Notes: generated by a model from the letters alone, not told the origin. DNA of 64,000 nucleotides from BCD1 sp942492125 (GCA_942492125.1 CALODM010000029.1:1-64000), one strand, 5' to 3'. Shown: positions 30,803 through 40,550, counted from the stretch's first letter. Made by a program: numbers and translations.

Positions 30803-31849
30803 ATGCTGAAAATAAAAACACTTTTTCTTGCAATATTTTTGGTTTCCGCATTCATGTCCGAAGCTCAGGATTATCATTTTGCTCAGTTTGAGATGGCGCC
30901 TTTGCATCTCAACCCGGCACTGGCGGGTTTGATGGAGGGCAACCACCGGCTTTCGGTAAAATACAGGGACCAGTGGAGTAGCGTGTTGAGGGAGAGAGCC
31001 TATAAAACGGGGTTTGTGTCCTATGATTTCCAGGTATGTGCCAATAATGGCGATTTTTTTGCCTTTGGTGCCAGCGGTTTATACGATCAGGCGGGAACCC
31101 ATGTTTACCGTACCTTTCAGGGGAATGTGAATTTGGCGTACCATCATGAACTGGAGCAGGGTACCTACCTGGCGATGGGAGTACAGGCCGGAACTTTGTG
31201 GTATGGCCTGGGAGGAAGAGACTTTCGGTTTGACGAACAATTTGGCCCCGCGGGTTATGATCCCAACCTGGATGATTTTGAAGATTTTGAACGGTATACT
31301 ACCAACAAAATGCTGGATATTAATACCGGGATTCTCTATCATAATACCCGTCGGAATATTCAGTTGGGACTGGCAGCTTTTCATATCAACCAACCTGGTT
31401 TTTCCTTTTTGGGCCTGGATAATAAAAACGATTCCAGGGTATTTATGCGGCTGGTATTTCACGGGTCTGTTCGCTGGGAAGTAGCCAGGTATGACCATTT
31501 GGTTTTCAGGCCACTGGCCATGGTTCAAAAGCCGGCTCCCGGTCTTATGTATTGGCAGTTCATTCCTGCCGCCCAATGGCATCACCATATGAATTTTGTA
31601 AAAACAGGGCTGATCTTTGGAATTGGTGCCCGCATCACCAAAAATGATGTTACCGCAAGGCCCTTACTCGAATCCGGTATCCTTTCAGCAACGATAGATT
31701 TAGATCCGTTAAGCATAGGTTTTTCCTATGAGATTAACCTCTCTCCATTGGTTCAGGCTTCCAATTTCCGGACAGGCCCGGAAGTGTCCGTGACCTATAT
31801 GTTTGGGGAGAAATCGGGGTGTGTGGTTTGCCGGCCTGGGTTTAAGTGA
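30803..31849 (+). CDS. PorP/SprF family type IX secretion system outer-membrane protein
   Basis: 348 residues from 30803, where a signal peptide starts (MLKIKTLFLAIFLV, ending SEAQ). The mature start DYHFAQFEMAPLHLNPALAG is the hallmark of the PorP/SprF family, followed by VKYRDQW. These outer-membrane beta-barrel proteins bind C-terminal signals of type B cargo and hold it on the surface. It lies directly after the giant type B protein, the standard cargo-plus-SprF pair. The C-terminus GPEVSVTYMFG suits a last barrel strand. Confidence 0.88.
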   Translation: MLKIKTLFLAIFLVSAFMSEAQDYHFAQFEMAPLHLNPALAGLMEGNHRLSVKYRDQWSSVLRERAYKTGFVSYDFQVCANNGDFFAFGASGLYDQAGTHVYRTFQGNVNLAYHHELEQGTYLAMGVQAGTLWYGLGGRDFRFDEQFGPAGYDPNLDDFEDFERYTTNKMLDINTGILYHNTRRNIQLGLAAFHINQPGFSFLGLDNKNDSRVFMRLVFHGSVRWEVARYDHLVFRPLAMVQKPAPGLMYWQFIPAAQWHHHMNFVKTGLIFGIGARITKNDVTARPLLESGILSATIDLDPLSIGFSYEINLSPLVQASNFRTGPEVSVTYMFGEKSGCVVCRPGFK

Positions 31850-31872
31850 TTACCAATATATGACTTTTTAAT

Positions 31873-31903
31873 TTTGGCTGTAGGGTGAAATTATTTACCT
31901 TTA
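31873..31903 (+). promoter_or_regulatory. Bacteroidota-type promoter of the four-repeat secreted protein
   Basis: TTTG at 31873-31876, 19 nt, then TACCTTTA at 31896-31903 (one mismatch to TAnnTTTG). The ATG at 31937 follows 33 nt later. Confidence 0.55.
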
Positions 31904-31936
31904 GACCGAATGAATCTCACTTAAAAAAATCCAATT

Positions 31937-33625
31937 ATGAGAAAACTTACCATTTTCGTTTTACTGTTTTTTTGCGTTAGCTTAACAGCCTTTGCCCAGG
32001 GAGAAAAACCATTAATTGAAGTATTGAAAGCTTCAGGTGACCTGTTGCAGGAAGTAACTACCAAATCATATTCTTTCGATCAGCAATTGAGCTGGAATGA
32101 GGAGCTTCCATATCAACTTACCTATACACAACAAAAGCAAGGCAAGAAAGGAACCGAGACGACGACTTATGAATTTAACCTGAAAGATATTGACCTGAAT
32201 ACCATAAGGGTACAGAACCAACGGGACCTGATGGTCGTTCATTTTTTTATTGATAATCGTCAAAAATTGATTCGTGTTTTTGAAGACGGGGAACAACAGA
32301 AATATATTTATGAACTGGAGATGATGGCAGCAGATGCAGATAACGGAAGAGCCATTGAAACTTTTCTCAAAGAAGCTGTCGGGCTAGCTGCCAAAATTGA
32401 ATCTGTTTGTGCACCGGCAAACCAGGAAGACAGGTTGGCCTGGTTGAAAGAAAATATCAAAACATTCAGCATCAATGAAACTACCTATGATCAGGCTTTC
32501 ACCATTGATAAATCCAATGCAACGATGGCTGCTTACACCCTTGCTGAACGTGGTAAAAAAACAGTTGAGGAACACTGGAAACTTAATCTGGCAGATCTGG
32601 ATGCCAAAAAAGTTAATCTTAAGATCAGCAATACGGAAGTTTTTATCGAAGTGCCAACAAAGAATAATCTAAAATACATCTATTATGAAAAGGATGGCAC
32701 CCAGGGAAATTATGCCAGTAGTATAAAATTTATGGTTGATGACTTTGAACAAGCCAGGTGCATGCTGACCATTTTATCGGAGGTGATCAGGGAAAGTGAA
32801 GCGGAGGACAAAAAGAGCTACCCTGAAATCACTTCACTGGAACAGGGACTTGATCTGTTGGTGGAAAATGTAGGAGAAGTCACTTCCGGTGACGATAAGA
32901 TTAGCCAGGAAATAAAAGCGGCTTGTATCAATGAGTTTAAAATGACAAAATCGGACTCCAAAGGGGAGTCGGTGGAGGAAGTGTCAAAATTCAATTTGTC
33001 TGATGTAGCGGATAAAACCATTGAAATCAACGTGCGTGGGAAAGCCATATCCGTTGATTTTAATACCGGAAAAGACAAACTTGTCCAGCCCATTAAAGCT
33101 GGTGAAGTCATGAATTACGCCAATGACGTTTCGATCGCAGCAAAGAGTCCGGAGAATGCCAAAATGCTGGCATACATCCTTCCTGTGGTTGTGAAATCGT
33201 GTCAGGAACAACCGGCTTTTGAAGCTAAAGGTGATGCTAAAGGAAATCTGGAATGGATTCAATCACAATTGGCCGAAGTAGGCATTGAAGACCTGGATCA
33301 AACCATTAAAATGATTGACAGCGATGCTTGTAAATGGCAATTCAAAACTATTGAGCAAGGCAAAAAAGAAGATAAGGAGGAAACGTTTGAATTTAACCTC
33401 ATTGACCTGGATGAAAAAGGCATCAATTTCAAGATCACGGGTAAAAATCTTTCGGTGGAAGTCACTACTCAGAAAGGGGAGAAAAATATCAAATATTATG
33501 AAAACGGCGAGCCTGATGATTATCAGGATTCCTTTCGGATCAGCATGAACAATGTGGAAGATGCCCGCAAAATGATCAGCGTTTTGCAACAGAGCATAAA
33601 ACTTTGTAAAGAAGCAGGCAAGTAG
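31937..33625 (+). CDS. Secreted protein of unknown function with four internal repeats
   Basis: 562 residues with a signal peptide (MRKLTIFVLLFFCVSLTAFAQ). The mature protein contains four diverged copies of a unit of roughly 125-140 residues. Each has a conserved strand block of the type YEFNLKDID, KFNLSDV, FEFNLIDLDEKGINFK or WKLNLADLDAKKVNLK, then a strand pair (VEVTTQKGEKNIKYYENGE), and ends with a helix like DARKMISVLQQSIKLC or NAKMLAYILPVVVKSC. I do not recognise the family. Periplasmic or surface location is expected. It has its own promoter and a strong terminator, so it is monocistronic. Confidence 0.75.
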   Translation: MRKLTIFVLLFFCVSLTAFAQGEKPLIEVLKASGDLLQEVTTKSYSFDQQLSWNEELPYQLTYTQQKQGKKGTETTTYEFNLKDIDLNTIRVQNQRDLMVVHFFIDNRQKLIRVFEDGEQQKYIYELEMMAADADNGRAIETFLKEAVGLAAKIESVCAPANQEDRLAWLKENIKTFSINETTYDQAFTIDKSNATMAAYTLAERGKKTVEEHWKLNLADLDAKKVNLKISNTEVFIEVPTKNNLKYIYYEKDGTQGNYASSIKFMVDDFEQARCMLTILSEVIRESEAEDKKSYPEITSLEQGLDLLVENVGEVTSGDDKISQEIKAACINEFKMTKSDSKGESVEEVSKFNLSDVADKTIEINVRGKAISVDFNTGKDKLVQPIKAGEVMNYANDVSIAAKSPENAKMLAYILPVVVKSCQEQPAFEAKGDAKGNLEWIQSQLAEVGIEDLDQTIKMIDSDACKWQFKTIEQGKKEDKEETFEFNLIDLDEKGINFKITGKNLSVEVTTQKGEKNIKYYENGEPDDYQDSFRISMNNVEDARKMISVLQQSIKLCKEAGK

Positions 33626-33639
33626 TGGATAATTTATTC

Positions 33640-33690
33640 GCCACGCACCTGCCTGCAGAGTAAAGTAGGCAGGTGCGTGGCTATCTTTTT
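33640..33690. terminator. Bidirectional terminator (17-bp-class stem)
   Basis: GCCACGCACCTGCCT and AGGCAGGTGCGTGGC pair around a short loop (33640-33681) and are followed by CTATCTTTTT. It separates the convergent four-repeat protein and the multihaem cytochrome gene. Confidence 0.85.
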
Positions 33691-35905
33691 AAAGAGGCCC
33701 TCCAAATAATTGCTCGAGTTCCCCCCGTCTTTGAGGCATGATTTTTAGTAATTCCCGGGCTGTCCCTTTTGCCGCACGGTTTTCACCCATCTTCATTTGC
33801 CCAAGCAACTTTACATATAATAAATCCGGATCATTGGCAAAGATGACCAGACCCTTGTCACAGATAATTATGGACTGCCCGTAATCTTTCTGCTGCTGTA
33901 ACAATAAAGCATAATTGTAAAATGCCCGCTGATTATGGGGCGTTTTAGTACAGGCTTTATGTAAATATTCCAGTGCTTTGGGCGCGTCTCCTTGTTCGTT
34001 GTATAACAATCCCAACATATAAAAGGCAAAACTAAAATCAGGTTCTTTTTCGGTAACCTCCAGGTATAGCTTTTCTGCTTCCTCCACCTGGCCGTTTCGA
34101 TAAAGGGTCAGGGCCAGATTCATCCGGGCAGGATTGAAAAAGTCATCATAGGCAATGGCTTTTCGGTAAGCTTCCGTGGCCTTTTGGGTTTCCCCTTGTG
34201 CCTCATGTAAGAGGGCCAGATTTTGTTGACCTCCCGGAAAATCTGAATTGAAGGTCAAATTTTCCAAATAATCATTTTTTGCCTCTTCAAAACCTTCAAC
34301 ATCTGTACCGCCCATGTTGCCCAGGAGGAATAACCTCGCAGCTGCAATTCTGACAACCCTGGACTCATCTTTGAGCAAGGGGCTTATCAGTTCAGCAAAA
34401 GCAGGACCTGTTCCATTCAGTGAATTAAGCGCTTCTTTCCTGACCAAAGCGGAAGAATCTTTTAAAAATAGGACAATGTCCTGGATGTCGTCCTGGACCA
34501 GGCCTTGAGCGAAGTAGTTCAGCGCCGAAGCCCTGGCAATATCGGGGTATGTTTTATCCATTATCAACTGGCGAAGAGCACCTCGGTCTCCGGCATGTCC
34601 TTTTAATAATAAGTCCGAAAAGTGTTTTGGCCTTTCCTGTCCGTATTTTTCAGTAATAAAGTCCCTGGCCCATTCGGCACTTTTATCGGTATGGCACCCG
34701 TTACAGGCGTTGGGCGTGCCAAAATCAACCGATTGATCTGGTCTTGGGTTACGGAAACTGTGGTCCCGGCGAAAATCATTGCCCATGTAGTACCTGCCGG
34801 TCATGTGACAATTAATGCATTGGCTGGCTTCCGTATCCTGTTTATGATGGTGGTGTTCAGGACTGTCGTAATTCTTTGTAATATGGCAATCCAGGCAAAG
34901 GGCATTGCCCGTTTTTTTCAATTGTAGCGAGTGTACATCATGACAATCCCGGCAGGAAATATTGTTGTGATACATTTTGCTTTGTACAAAGGAAGCATAA
35001 ACGTAATCTTCATCCAGGATTTGTCCGTCTGGTTCATACAAAGGAACGGTGATTAACTGAGGGTCGTAGTGATCCAGAAAAGTGCCGGTATAATCATAAA
35101 CAGGAGTGATTTGTGACCTCCTCGAGTGACAACGGGCACAGGCATTCACCAATTCCTGAGAGGACAGGTCGGCATTCATTCGGAGTTTTGGAATATTGCC
35201 TGCCAGTGTATCTCCGGTCTTTTCATAATACTCAACATGAAAACTTGCGGGACCATGACAGGCTTCACAGGCTACATTGATTTCGCTAAAGGTTGTAGAA
35301 AAAGTTTCGGAAAGATCGTCATAATTTTTGCGCAAATCAGTGGAGTGGCAATCAGCGCAGGCCGTATTCCAGCGCATACCACCTCCGGTCCAGTGTATCC
35401 ATTCGTTGGTTTGAAGCTCCAGGTTCGGTTGAAGGTGAAACCACTGGCCCTTATCGCTGTCCCAGGCAATATCCAGGCATTGGTAGGCTCCATTGGGAAA
35501 AGCTATAATGTATTGTTGTAAACGAAATACCCCAAAGGTATAAACGATTTTAAAATCCTCATATTTATCACGCTTTCCCTTGGTATTGACATAAAAGTCT
35601 TCCCCCTGTTTGAAAAACCGGGACTGTACACCCTGATGGGAAAATACAGCGTCATTAAAATCTCCCAGGACAGAAGTGGCATTTGCTTCCTTCATCGCCT
35701 GATCGTGATGAGAATTTTTCCAGGAATTGAAAGCTGTTTCGTGGCAGGCAATACAACTGTTCAGACCCATAAAGGTGGCATCGGCATAAATTTGCTGATG
35801 ATCTATACTTTTTCCTTGCTCCGCGGAATTGCAGGAGGATAAAAACAATAGGCCTGATACCAGTAAATACTGAAACTTTCTCAGTAGTTGTAAATAAAGC
35901 ATCAT
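33689..35905 (-). CDS. Octahaem c-type cytochrome lipoprotein with HEAT-like and TPR repeats
   Basis: 738 residues with a lipoprotein signal (LLFLSSCNS). Eight CxxCH haem sites can be counted in order: CIACH, CADCH, CEACH, CARCH, CRDCH, CLDCH, CINCH and CNGCH, all in the first 410 residues. A short helical HEAT-like stretch follows (ARASALNYFAQ, ALVRKEALNSL, RVVRIAAARLFLLG), then TPR units (ATEAYRKAIAYDDFFNPARM, AEKLYLEVTEKEPDFSFAFY, ALEYLHKACTKTPHNQRAFY). The haem part resembles the cytochrome c554/NrfA-related family. It may be an electron-transfer protein or oxidoreductase of the outer periplasm; the electron donor and acceptor are unknown, and no oxidoreductase genes adjoin. Confidence 0.85.
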   Translation of the reverse strand: MMLYLQLLRKFQYLLVSGLLFLSSCNSAEQGKSIDHQQIYADATFMGLNSCIACHETAFNSWKNSHHDQAMKEANATSVLGDFNDAVFSHQGVQSRFFKQGEDFYVNTKGKRDKYEDFKIVYTFGVFRLQQYIIAFPNGAYQCLDIAWDSDKGQWFHLQPNLELQTNEWIHWTGGGMRWNTACADCHSTDLRKNYDDLSETFSTTFSEINVACEACHGPASFHVEYYEKTGDTLAGNIPKLRMNADLSSQELVNACARCHSRRSQITPVYDYTGTFLDHYDPQLITVPLYEPDGQILDEDYVYASFVQSKMYHNNISCRDCHDVHSLQLKKTGNALCLDCHITKNYDSPEHHHHKQDTEASQCINCHMTGRYYMGNDFRRDHSFRNPRPDQSVDFGTPNACNGCHTDKSAEWARDFITEKYGQERPKHFSDLLLKGHAGDRGALRQLIMDKTYPDIARASALNYFAQGLVQDDIQDIVLFLKDSSALVRKEALNSLNGTGPAFAELISPLLKDESRVVRIAAARLFLLGNMGGTDVEGFEEAKNDYLENLTFNSDFPGGQQNLALLHEAQGETQKATEAYRKAIAYDDFFNPARMNLALTLYRNGQVEEAEKLYLEVTEKEPDFSFAFYMLGLLYNEQGDAPKALEYLHKACTKTPHNQRAFYNYALLLQQQKDYGQSIIICDKGLVIFANDPDLLYVKLLGQMKMGENRAAKGTARELLKIMPQRRGELEQLFGGPL

Positions 35906-36018
35906 ATTGACAAATACTTTGATTTTATTAAAGCTGGAAGGTACGACATTATAGGTTTATACCATTATTGGTTAAATTTAAATCTCCAAAAAAACGCTAT
36001 CTCCAAAACTAAATTATC

Positions 36019-37551
36019 ATGATAAAAAACCTGCTTTTTTTCGGTGTTATTTCTTTGCTTTTTGCCTGTCAACCCGTTGAAAATGACATACCTGATTCCC
36101 GGCCTAACATCATCTTTATCATGACGGATGATCATTCTATTCAGACCATGAGTGCCTATGATGACCGGTTTATTCAAACCCCCAACCTGGACAGGATTGC
36201 CGAAGAAGGGGTTTTGTTTGCGAACAGTTTTGTGAGCAATTCCATCTGTGCCCCAAGCCGCGCGGTAATGCTTACCGGCAAACACAGTCACCTCAACGGT
36301 CAGAGGGATAATTTTACCCGTTTTGACAGCAGCCAGATGACTTTTCCTAAATATTTGCAAGCCGTGGGCTATCAGACCGCTTTGATCGGTAAATGGCATC
36401 TCAAAAGTCAACCTGCCGGCTTTGATCATTGGGAAGTGCTTAGAGGACAAGGGCATTATTACAACACAGATTTTCGCTCAGAAAAAGGATGGGAAAAATC
36501 CCGGGGATATGTAACAGATGTGATTACCGATAAAAGCATCGATTGGCTGGAAAACCGTGATCAGGAAAAGCCCTTTTGTTTGTTGACTCACCACAAAGCT
36601 ACCCACAGGATCTGGATGCCCGACACGACTCTTTTTCAGGAATTTGCCGGCGTGCAGTTTGAAGTACCCGATAATTTTTTCGATGACTATGAAGGCCGTG
36701 AAGCGGCTAAAGATCATGTCATGGGCATTGCCAAAGATATGGATCTGGTTTATGACCTTAAGATGCTGGATGATGGTGGAGAAATACAAACGAAGTATCG
36801 AAAATTGTATGAAAGCTTTATCACCATTCTTTCTCCCGAAGAAAGACTGGCCTGGGACGCCTATTACGACCCGATCATCAAAGCTTTTTTAAAGGCTGAC
36901 CTGGAAGGAGAGGAGCTGGCCCTTTGGAAGTATCAGCGTTATATGCAGGATTATCTCCAATGTGTGCGCTCGGTGGATAATAACGTTGGGCGATTACTCG
37001 ATTATCTGGATGAAAGCGGATTGGCCGAGAACACCATTGTTGTTTACACCTCAGACCAGGGATTTTACATGGGGGAACATGGCTGGTTTGATAAAAGATA
37101 TATGTATGAAGAATCCTTCAGGACGCCGCTGGTAATGCGGCTGCCAAAAGGGATACAGGTGGAAAAAAGAATCGATAACCTTGTTCAAAATATTGATTAT
37201 GCACCAACCTTACTGGATTTTGCAGGCGTTGAGATCCCGGAAGCTATGCAGGGAAAATCTTTAAAACCCTTACTCACCGGAAACGCTCAAGACTGGCGGG
37301 ATGCGCTCTATTACCATTATTATGAATTTCCCAATGAACACGGAGTGCATCAACATTTCGGTATCCGGACGGATCGTTTCAAACTGATACATTTTTACGG
37401 AGATATCGATACCTGGGAGTTATATGATCTGCAAAATGATCCTCATGAAATGAACAACTTGTATGGGAAATCCGGGTATGAGACTTTGACATCTGAATTG
37501 AAGGATCGACTGGAAGAATTGCAGAATAATTATGGTGTTGTTGATTATTAG
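36019..37551 (+). CDS. Sulfatase (formylglycine-dependent, family S1)
   Basis: 510 residues with a lipoprotein-like N-terminus (LLFACQPVEN). PNIIFIMTDDH provides the metal-binding Asp pair. The sulfatase signature SICAPSRAVMLTGKHSHLNG carries the Cys to be converted to formylglycine. IGKWHLKS, VVYTSDQGFYMGEHGWFDKR and the closing LYDLQNDPHEMNNLY follow. It removes sulfate esters from glycans. Its position ahead of GH2 and GH16 genes suggests a sulfated polysaccharide substrate such as algal cell-wall or mucilage glycan. No sulfatase-maturating enzyme is beside it; the radical SAM gene at 14430 lacks the anSME context. Confidence 0.92.
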   Translation: MIKNLLFFGVISLLFACQPVENDIPDSRPNIIFIMTDDHSIQTMSAYDDRFIQTPNLDRIAEEGVLFANSFVSNSICAPSRAVMLTGKHSHLNGQRDNFTRFDSSQMTFPKYLQAVGYQTALIGKWHLKSQPAGFDHWEVLRGQGHYYNTDFRSEKGWEKSRGYVTDVITDKSIDWLENRDQEKPFCLLTHHKATHRIWMPDTTLFQEFAGVQFEVPDNFFDDYEGREAAKDHVMGIAKDMDLVYDLKMLDDGGEIQTKYRKLYESFITILSPEERLAWDAYYDPIIKAFLKADLEGEELALWKYQRYMQDYLQCVRSVDNNVGRLLDYLDESGLAENTIVVYTSDQGFYMGEHGWFDKRYMYEESFRTPLVMRLPKGIQVEKRIDNLVQNIDYAPTLLDFAGVEIPEAMQGKSLKPLLTGNAQDWRDALYYHYYEFPNEHGVHQHFGIRTDRFKLIHFYGDIDTWELYDLQNDPHEMNNLYGKSGYETLTSELKDRLEELQNNYGVVDY

Positions 37552-37707
37552 CCTCTGGAATAAGTTATGTTCCCGGCTCTTTTACCCGGAACATGCGTTG
37601 TCCCGAATTTTGGTGATTGATTAAATTGGAAACAAGGTTGCACGGGTATTTTATATTCAATATATTATGCTGTTATTTTTATTTACGGACCTTATTAAAC
37701 AACAATC

Positions 37708-39546
37708 ATGCTCAAAAGCGTCAGTACTTTTTTCTGTCTTTTCTTTTTATTTAACCTTTCGATAGCTCAGCAGGGCCTGATCATTAATACGGATGGGCGC
37801 CATACCACTTCTCTCAACGGAAGCTGGCACTACATCATGGATCCTTATGAGACCGGCTATTACGATTATCGTTATCAACCCTACGATGCTGATGAATCGA
37901 GGATGAAAAACACTCAGGCTTATTTTAACAATTCCAAAGCAAAGAACCAGCAGGACAGGGTGGAATACAATTTTGATGAATCACCTACACTGAAAGTCCC
38001 GGGAGACTGGAATTCCCAGGACGAAAAACTATTGTACTACGAAGGTACTATATGGTATAAAAAGTCATTCGATTACAAGAAGCAACAAGAAAAAAACAGG
38101 GTTTTCCTCCATTTTGGAGCGGTAAATTATATTGCGGAGGTTTACCTCAACAGTACAAAACTGGGAGTTCATGAAGGTGGATTTACCCCATTCAGTTTTG
38201 AGGTTACAGATGTGATAAGACCTTCAGAAAATTACCTGGTGGTAAAAGTTGATAACTCCCGTATAAAAGATGGGGTTCCCACCCTCAATACAGACTGGTG
38301 GAACTATGGGGGCATTACCAGGGATGTTAAGCTGGTAGAAGTTCCCGATGTTTACATATCAGATTATTTTGTACAGTTAAAAAAAGGAGCATTTGACCAG
38401 GTGGCCGGGTACATCCAGCTCTCACAGAGTGGTGTGAACCAGGATGTTGAACTTTCTATCCCCGAACTCGGGTTTGCCAAAAAAATCCTTACAGATAAAT
38501 CGGGAAAAGCTTCTTTCGATTTTAACCTTTCCAATCTGGAACGCTGGTCTCCGGAAAACCCTAAACTTTACGATGTACTTATAATGACTTCCGGGGAACG
38601 CTTAAGAGACCGTATCGGTTTCAGAACGATCGAAACTCGTGGAAACAAAATATACCTGAACGGAGAACCCATATTCCTGAGGGGCATATGCATGCATGAG
38701 GAAAACACCATGCGCGGGGGAAGAGCTTATTCCAGAGCAGATGCCCTGGTCGCTTTTTCGTGGGCAAAGGAGTTGAACTGTAACTTTATGCGATTGGCCC
38801 ATTATCCCCATAATGAACATGCAGTAAGACTGGCGGATGAGATGGGGATCTTATTATGGGAAGAGATCCCGGTATACTGGACCGTAGACTTTACCAGCGA
38901 ACAGGTTTATCAAAAGGCCAGGAATCAATTGGAGGAAATGGTGAACAGGGATAAGAACAGGGCCAGCACCATCATCTGGTCCATGGCCAATGAAACACCT
39001 GAAAGTGACCATCGCAACGATTTTTTAACCAGGCTCATCAATCGCACGCGGGAAATGGATAATACCAGGCTGGTAAGCGCCGCCCTGCAACACAGGAGTA
39101 CAAAGGAAGGGATCAATATAATTGATGACCCCATAGCCTCCAGAGTTGATGTTCTTGGGTTTAACCAGTATATTGGCTGGTATGGGGGACACCCCAGGAA
39201 CCTGCCAGAGGTAAACTGGTCTTTTGACCATTCCAAACCGGTTATTATTTCTGAATTCGGGGCGGGGGCTCTGGCGGGGCATCATGGGGATAAAGAAATC
39301 CGTTGGACTGAAGAATACCAGGAATACCTCTACCAGCAGACGATAAAAATGATGGAAAAAATGCCTGATCTCGGCGGAGTGACCCCCTGGATACTGGCGG
39401 ATTTCCGCTCACCGAAGAGAAACCTGCCAAAGATACAGGATGGATGGAATCGCAAAGGGCTCATTTCCAATGCCGGTCAGCCCAAAAAAGCTTTTTTCGT
39501 GATGCAAAGGTGGTATGAAACACTTAAAAATAAAGACTCCAGATAA
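37708..39546 (+). CDS. Glycoside hydrolase family 2 enzyme, beta-glucuronidase-like
   Basis: 612 residues with signal peptide (ending SIAQ). Domain order is that of GH2: jelly-roll sugar-binding domain (LNGSWHYIMDP, LKVPGDWNS, YYEGTIWYKKSF, VFLHFGAVNYIAEVYLN), Ig-like domain, and TIM barrel from NGEPIFLRGICMHEEN. The acid/base Glu is in SMANETPESD, the nucleophile Glu in IISEFGAGAL. Size and motifs fit a beta-glucuronidase, which would release glucuronate for the uxa/uxu pathway; beta-galactosidase is the alternative. It lies between the sulfatase and a GH16, all on plus. Confidence 0.85.
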   Translation: MLKSVSTFFCLFFLFNLSIAQQGLIINTDGRHTTSLNGSWHYIMDPYETGYYDYRYQPYDADESRMKNTQAYFNNSKAKNQQDRVEYNFDESPTLKVPGDWNSQDEKLLYYEGTIWYKKSFDYKKQQEKNRVFLHFGAVNYIAEVYLNSTKLGVHEGGFTPFSFEVTDVIRPSENYLVVKVDNSRIKDGVPTLNTDWWNYGGITRDVKLVEVPDVYISDYFVQLKKGAFDQVAGYIQLSQSGVNQDVELSIPELGFAKKILTDKSGKASFDFNLSNLERWSPENPKLYDVLIMTSGERLRDRIGFRTIETRGNKIYLNGEPIFLRGICMHEENTMRGGRAYSRADALVAFSWAKELNCNFMRLAHYPHNEHAVRLADEMGILLWEEIPVYWTVDFTSEQVYQKARNQLEEMVNRDKNRASTIIWSMANETPESDHRNDFLTRLINRTREMDNTRLVSAALQHRSTKEGINIIDDPIASRVDVLGFNQYIGWYGGHPRNLPEVNWSFDHSKPVIISEFGAGALAGHHGDKEIRWTEEYQEYLYQQTIKMMEKMPDLGGVTPWILADFRSPKRNLPKIQDGWNRKGLISNAGQPKKAFFVMQRWYETLKNKDSR

Positions 39547-39701
39547 CGCAAATGTTTAAGAATTTTTTCATAATGATACTCTTCATATTAGTCATTTCCG
39601 GATTCAGCCAGGGAAAACAGCTTTTGGCGTATTTTGGCGTCTGAATTTTGCTGACCTGGCTGAACCGGGAAGACCTTTTATAACCAGGAAAATTAATCGG
39701 T

Positions 39702-40550
39702 ATGAGAAACCCTATAGCTGTTTTGCTTTTGGCATTGTTCACGGTAATATTTTTTACACAATGTAATTTTAAAACAAAAAACAAAATTCTACCGCCAGAT
39801 GGATATCAACTGGTTTGGTCAGATGAATTTGATGCCGGAACGATGCCTGATACGACCAGGTGGAATTACAGAGTAGGGGATGGTTGCCCGCAACTTTGTG
39901 GTTTCGGCAACAAAGAATTGCAATGGTATGCCGATGCCCGTTCCCGGAATTCCAGGATTGAGGATGGAAAACTAATCCTCGAAGCACATAAGGAAGATAT
40001 TGGAACCCGAAATTATTCTTCGGCAAGGCTTAACACGAAGTTCAAGGGAGATTGGTTATACGGGCGTGTTGAGGTCAGGGCAAAGCTGCCGGGTGGTATA
40101 GGCGTCTGGCCCGCCATCTGGATGATGCCTACCGATTGGGAATACGGCGGGTGGCCCAAAAGTGGTGAGATCGATATCATGGAGCATGTCGGCTACCGTC
40201 CTGATTCCATTAAGGGTACCGTCCACACCAGAGCTTTTAACCATATGAAACGTACACAAAAAGGACAGTACTATAAGCTCCCGGATTGTGAAAGTAACTT
40301 TCATGTGTATGGGATTAACTGGACGCAAGAAAAGATAGAGTTCTTTGTAGATGATGAGGTTTATTTTACTTTTGAAAATTCCGGTAAGGGATGGGAGGAA
40401 TATCCGTACGATAAACGTTTTCACCTGATTCTCAATGTGGCAGTAGGCGGCAACCTCGGTGGAAAAAAGGGGGTGGATGATGGTATCTTTCCACAGCGAA
40501 TGGAGGTGGATTATGTTCGGGTTTTCCAAAAAAAAATAATATCACAATGA
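39702..40550 (+). CDS. GH16 endo-beta-1,3-glucanase (laminarinase-like)
   Basis: 282 residues with a lipoprotein-type start (VIFFTQCNF). GH16 blocks: LVWSDEFD, CGFGNKELQWY, GRVEVRAKLPGGIGVWPAIW and the catalytic GEIDIMEHVG (nucleophile and acid Glu flanking the Asp), then KGTVHTRAFN and LNVAVGGNLGG. It ends DYVRVFQKK. Likely cleaves laminarin or related mixed beta-glucans outside the cell or in the outer membrane. Its stop overlaps the start of the SDR gene by four bases, so the two are translationally coupled. Confidence 0.9.
   Translation: MRNPIAVLLLALFTVIFFTQCNFKTKNKILPPDGYQLVWSDEFDAGTMPDTTRWNYRVGDGCPQLCGFGNKELQWYADARSRNSRIEDGKLILEAHKEDIGTRNYSSARLNTKFKGDWLYGRVEVRAKLPGGIGVWPAIWMMPTDWEYGGWPKSGEIDIMEHVGYRPDSIKGTVHTRAFNHMKRTQKGQYYKLPDCESNFHVYGINWTQEKIEFFVDDEVYFTFENSGKGWEEYPYDKRFHLILNVAVGGNLGGKKGVDDGIFPQRMEVDYVRVFQKKIISQ

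Noticed and set aside
36019..37551. Link between the sulfatase and the radical SAM gene at 14430 as its maturase
   Set aside because: They are more than 20 kb apart and the radical SAM gene pairs with a lipoprotein instead; the anSME-type cysteine pattern is not visible.
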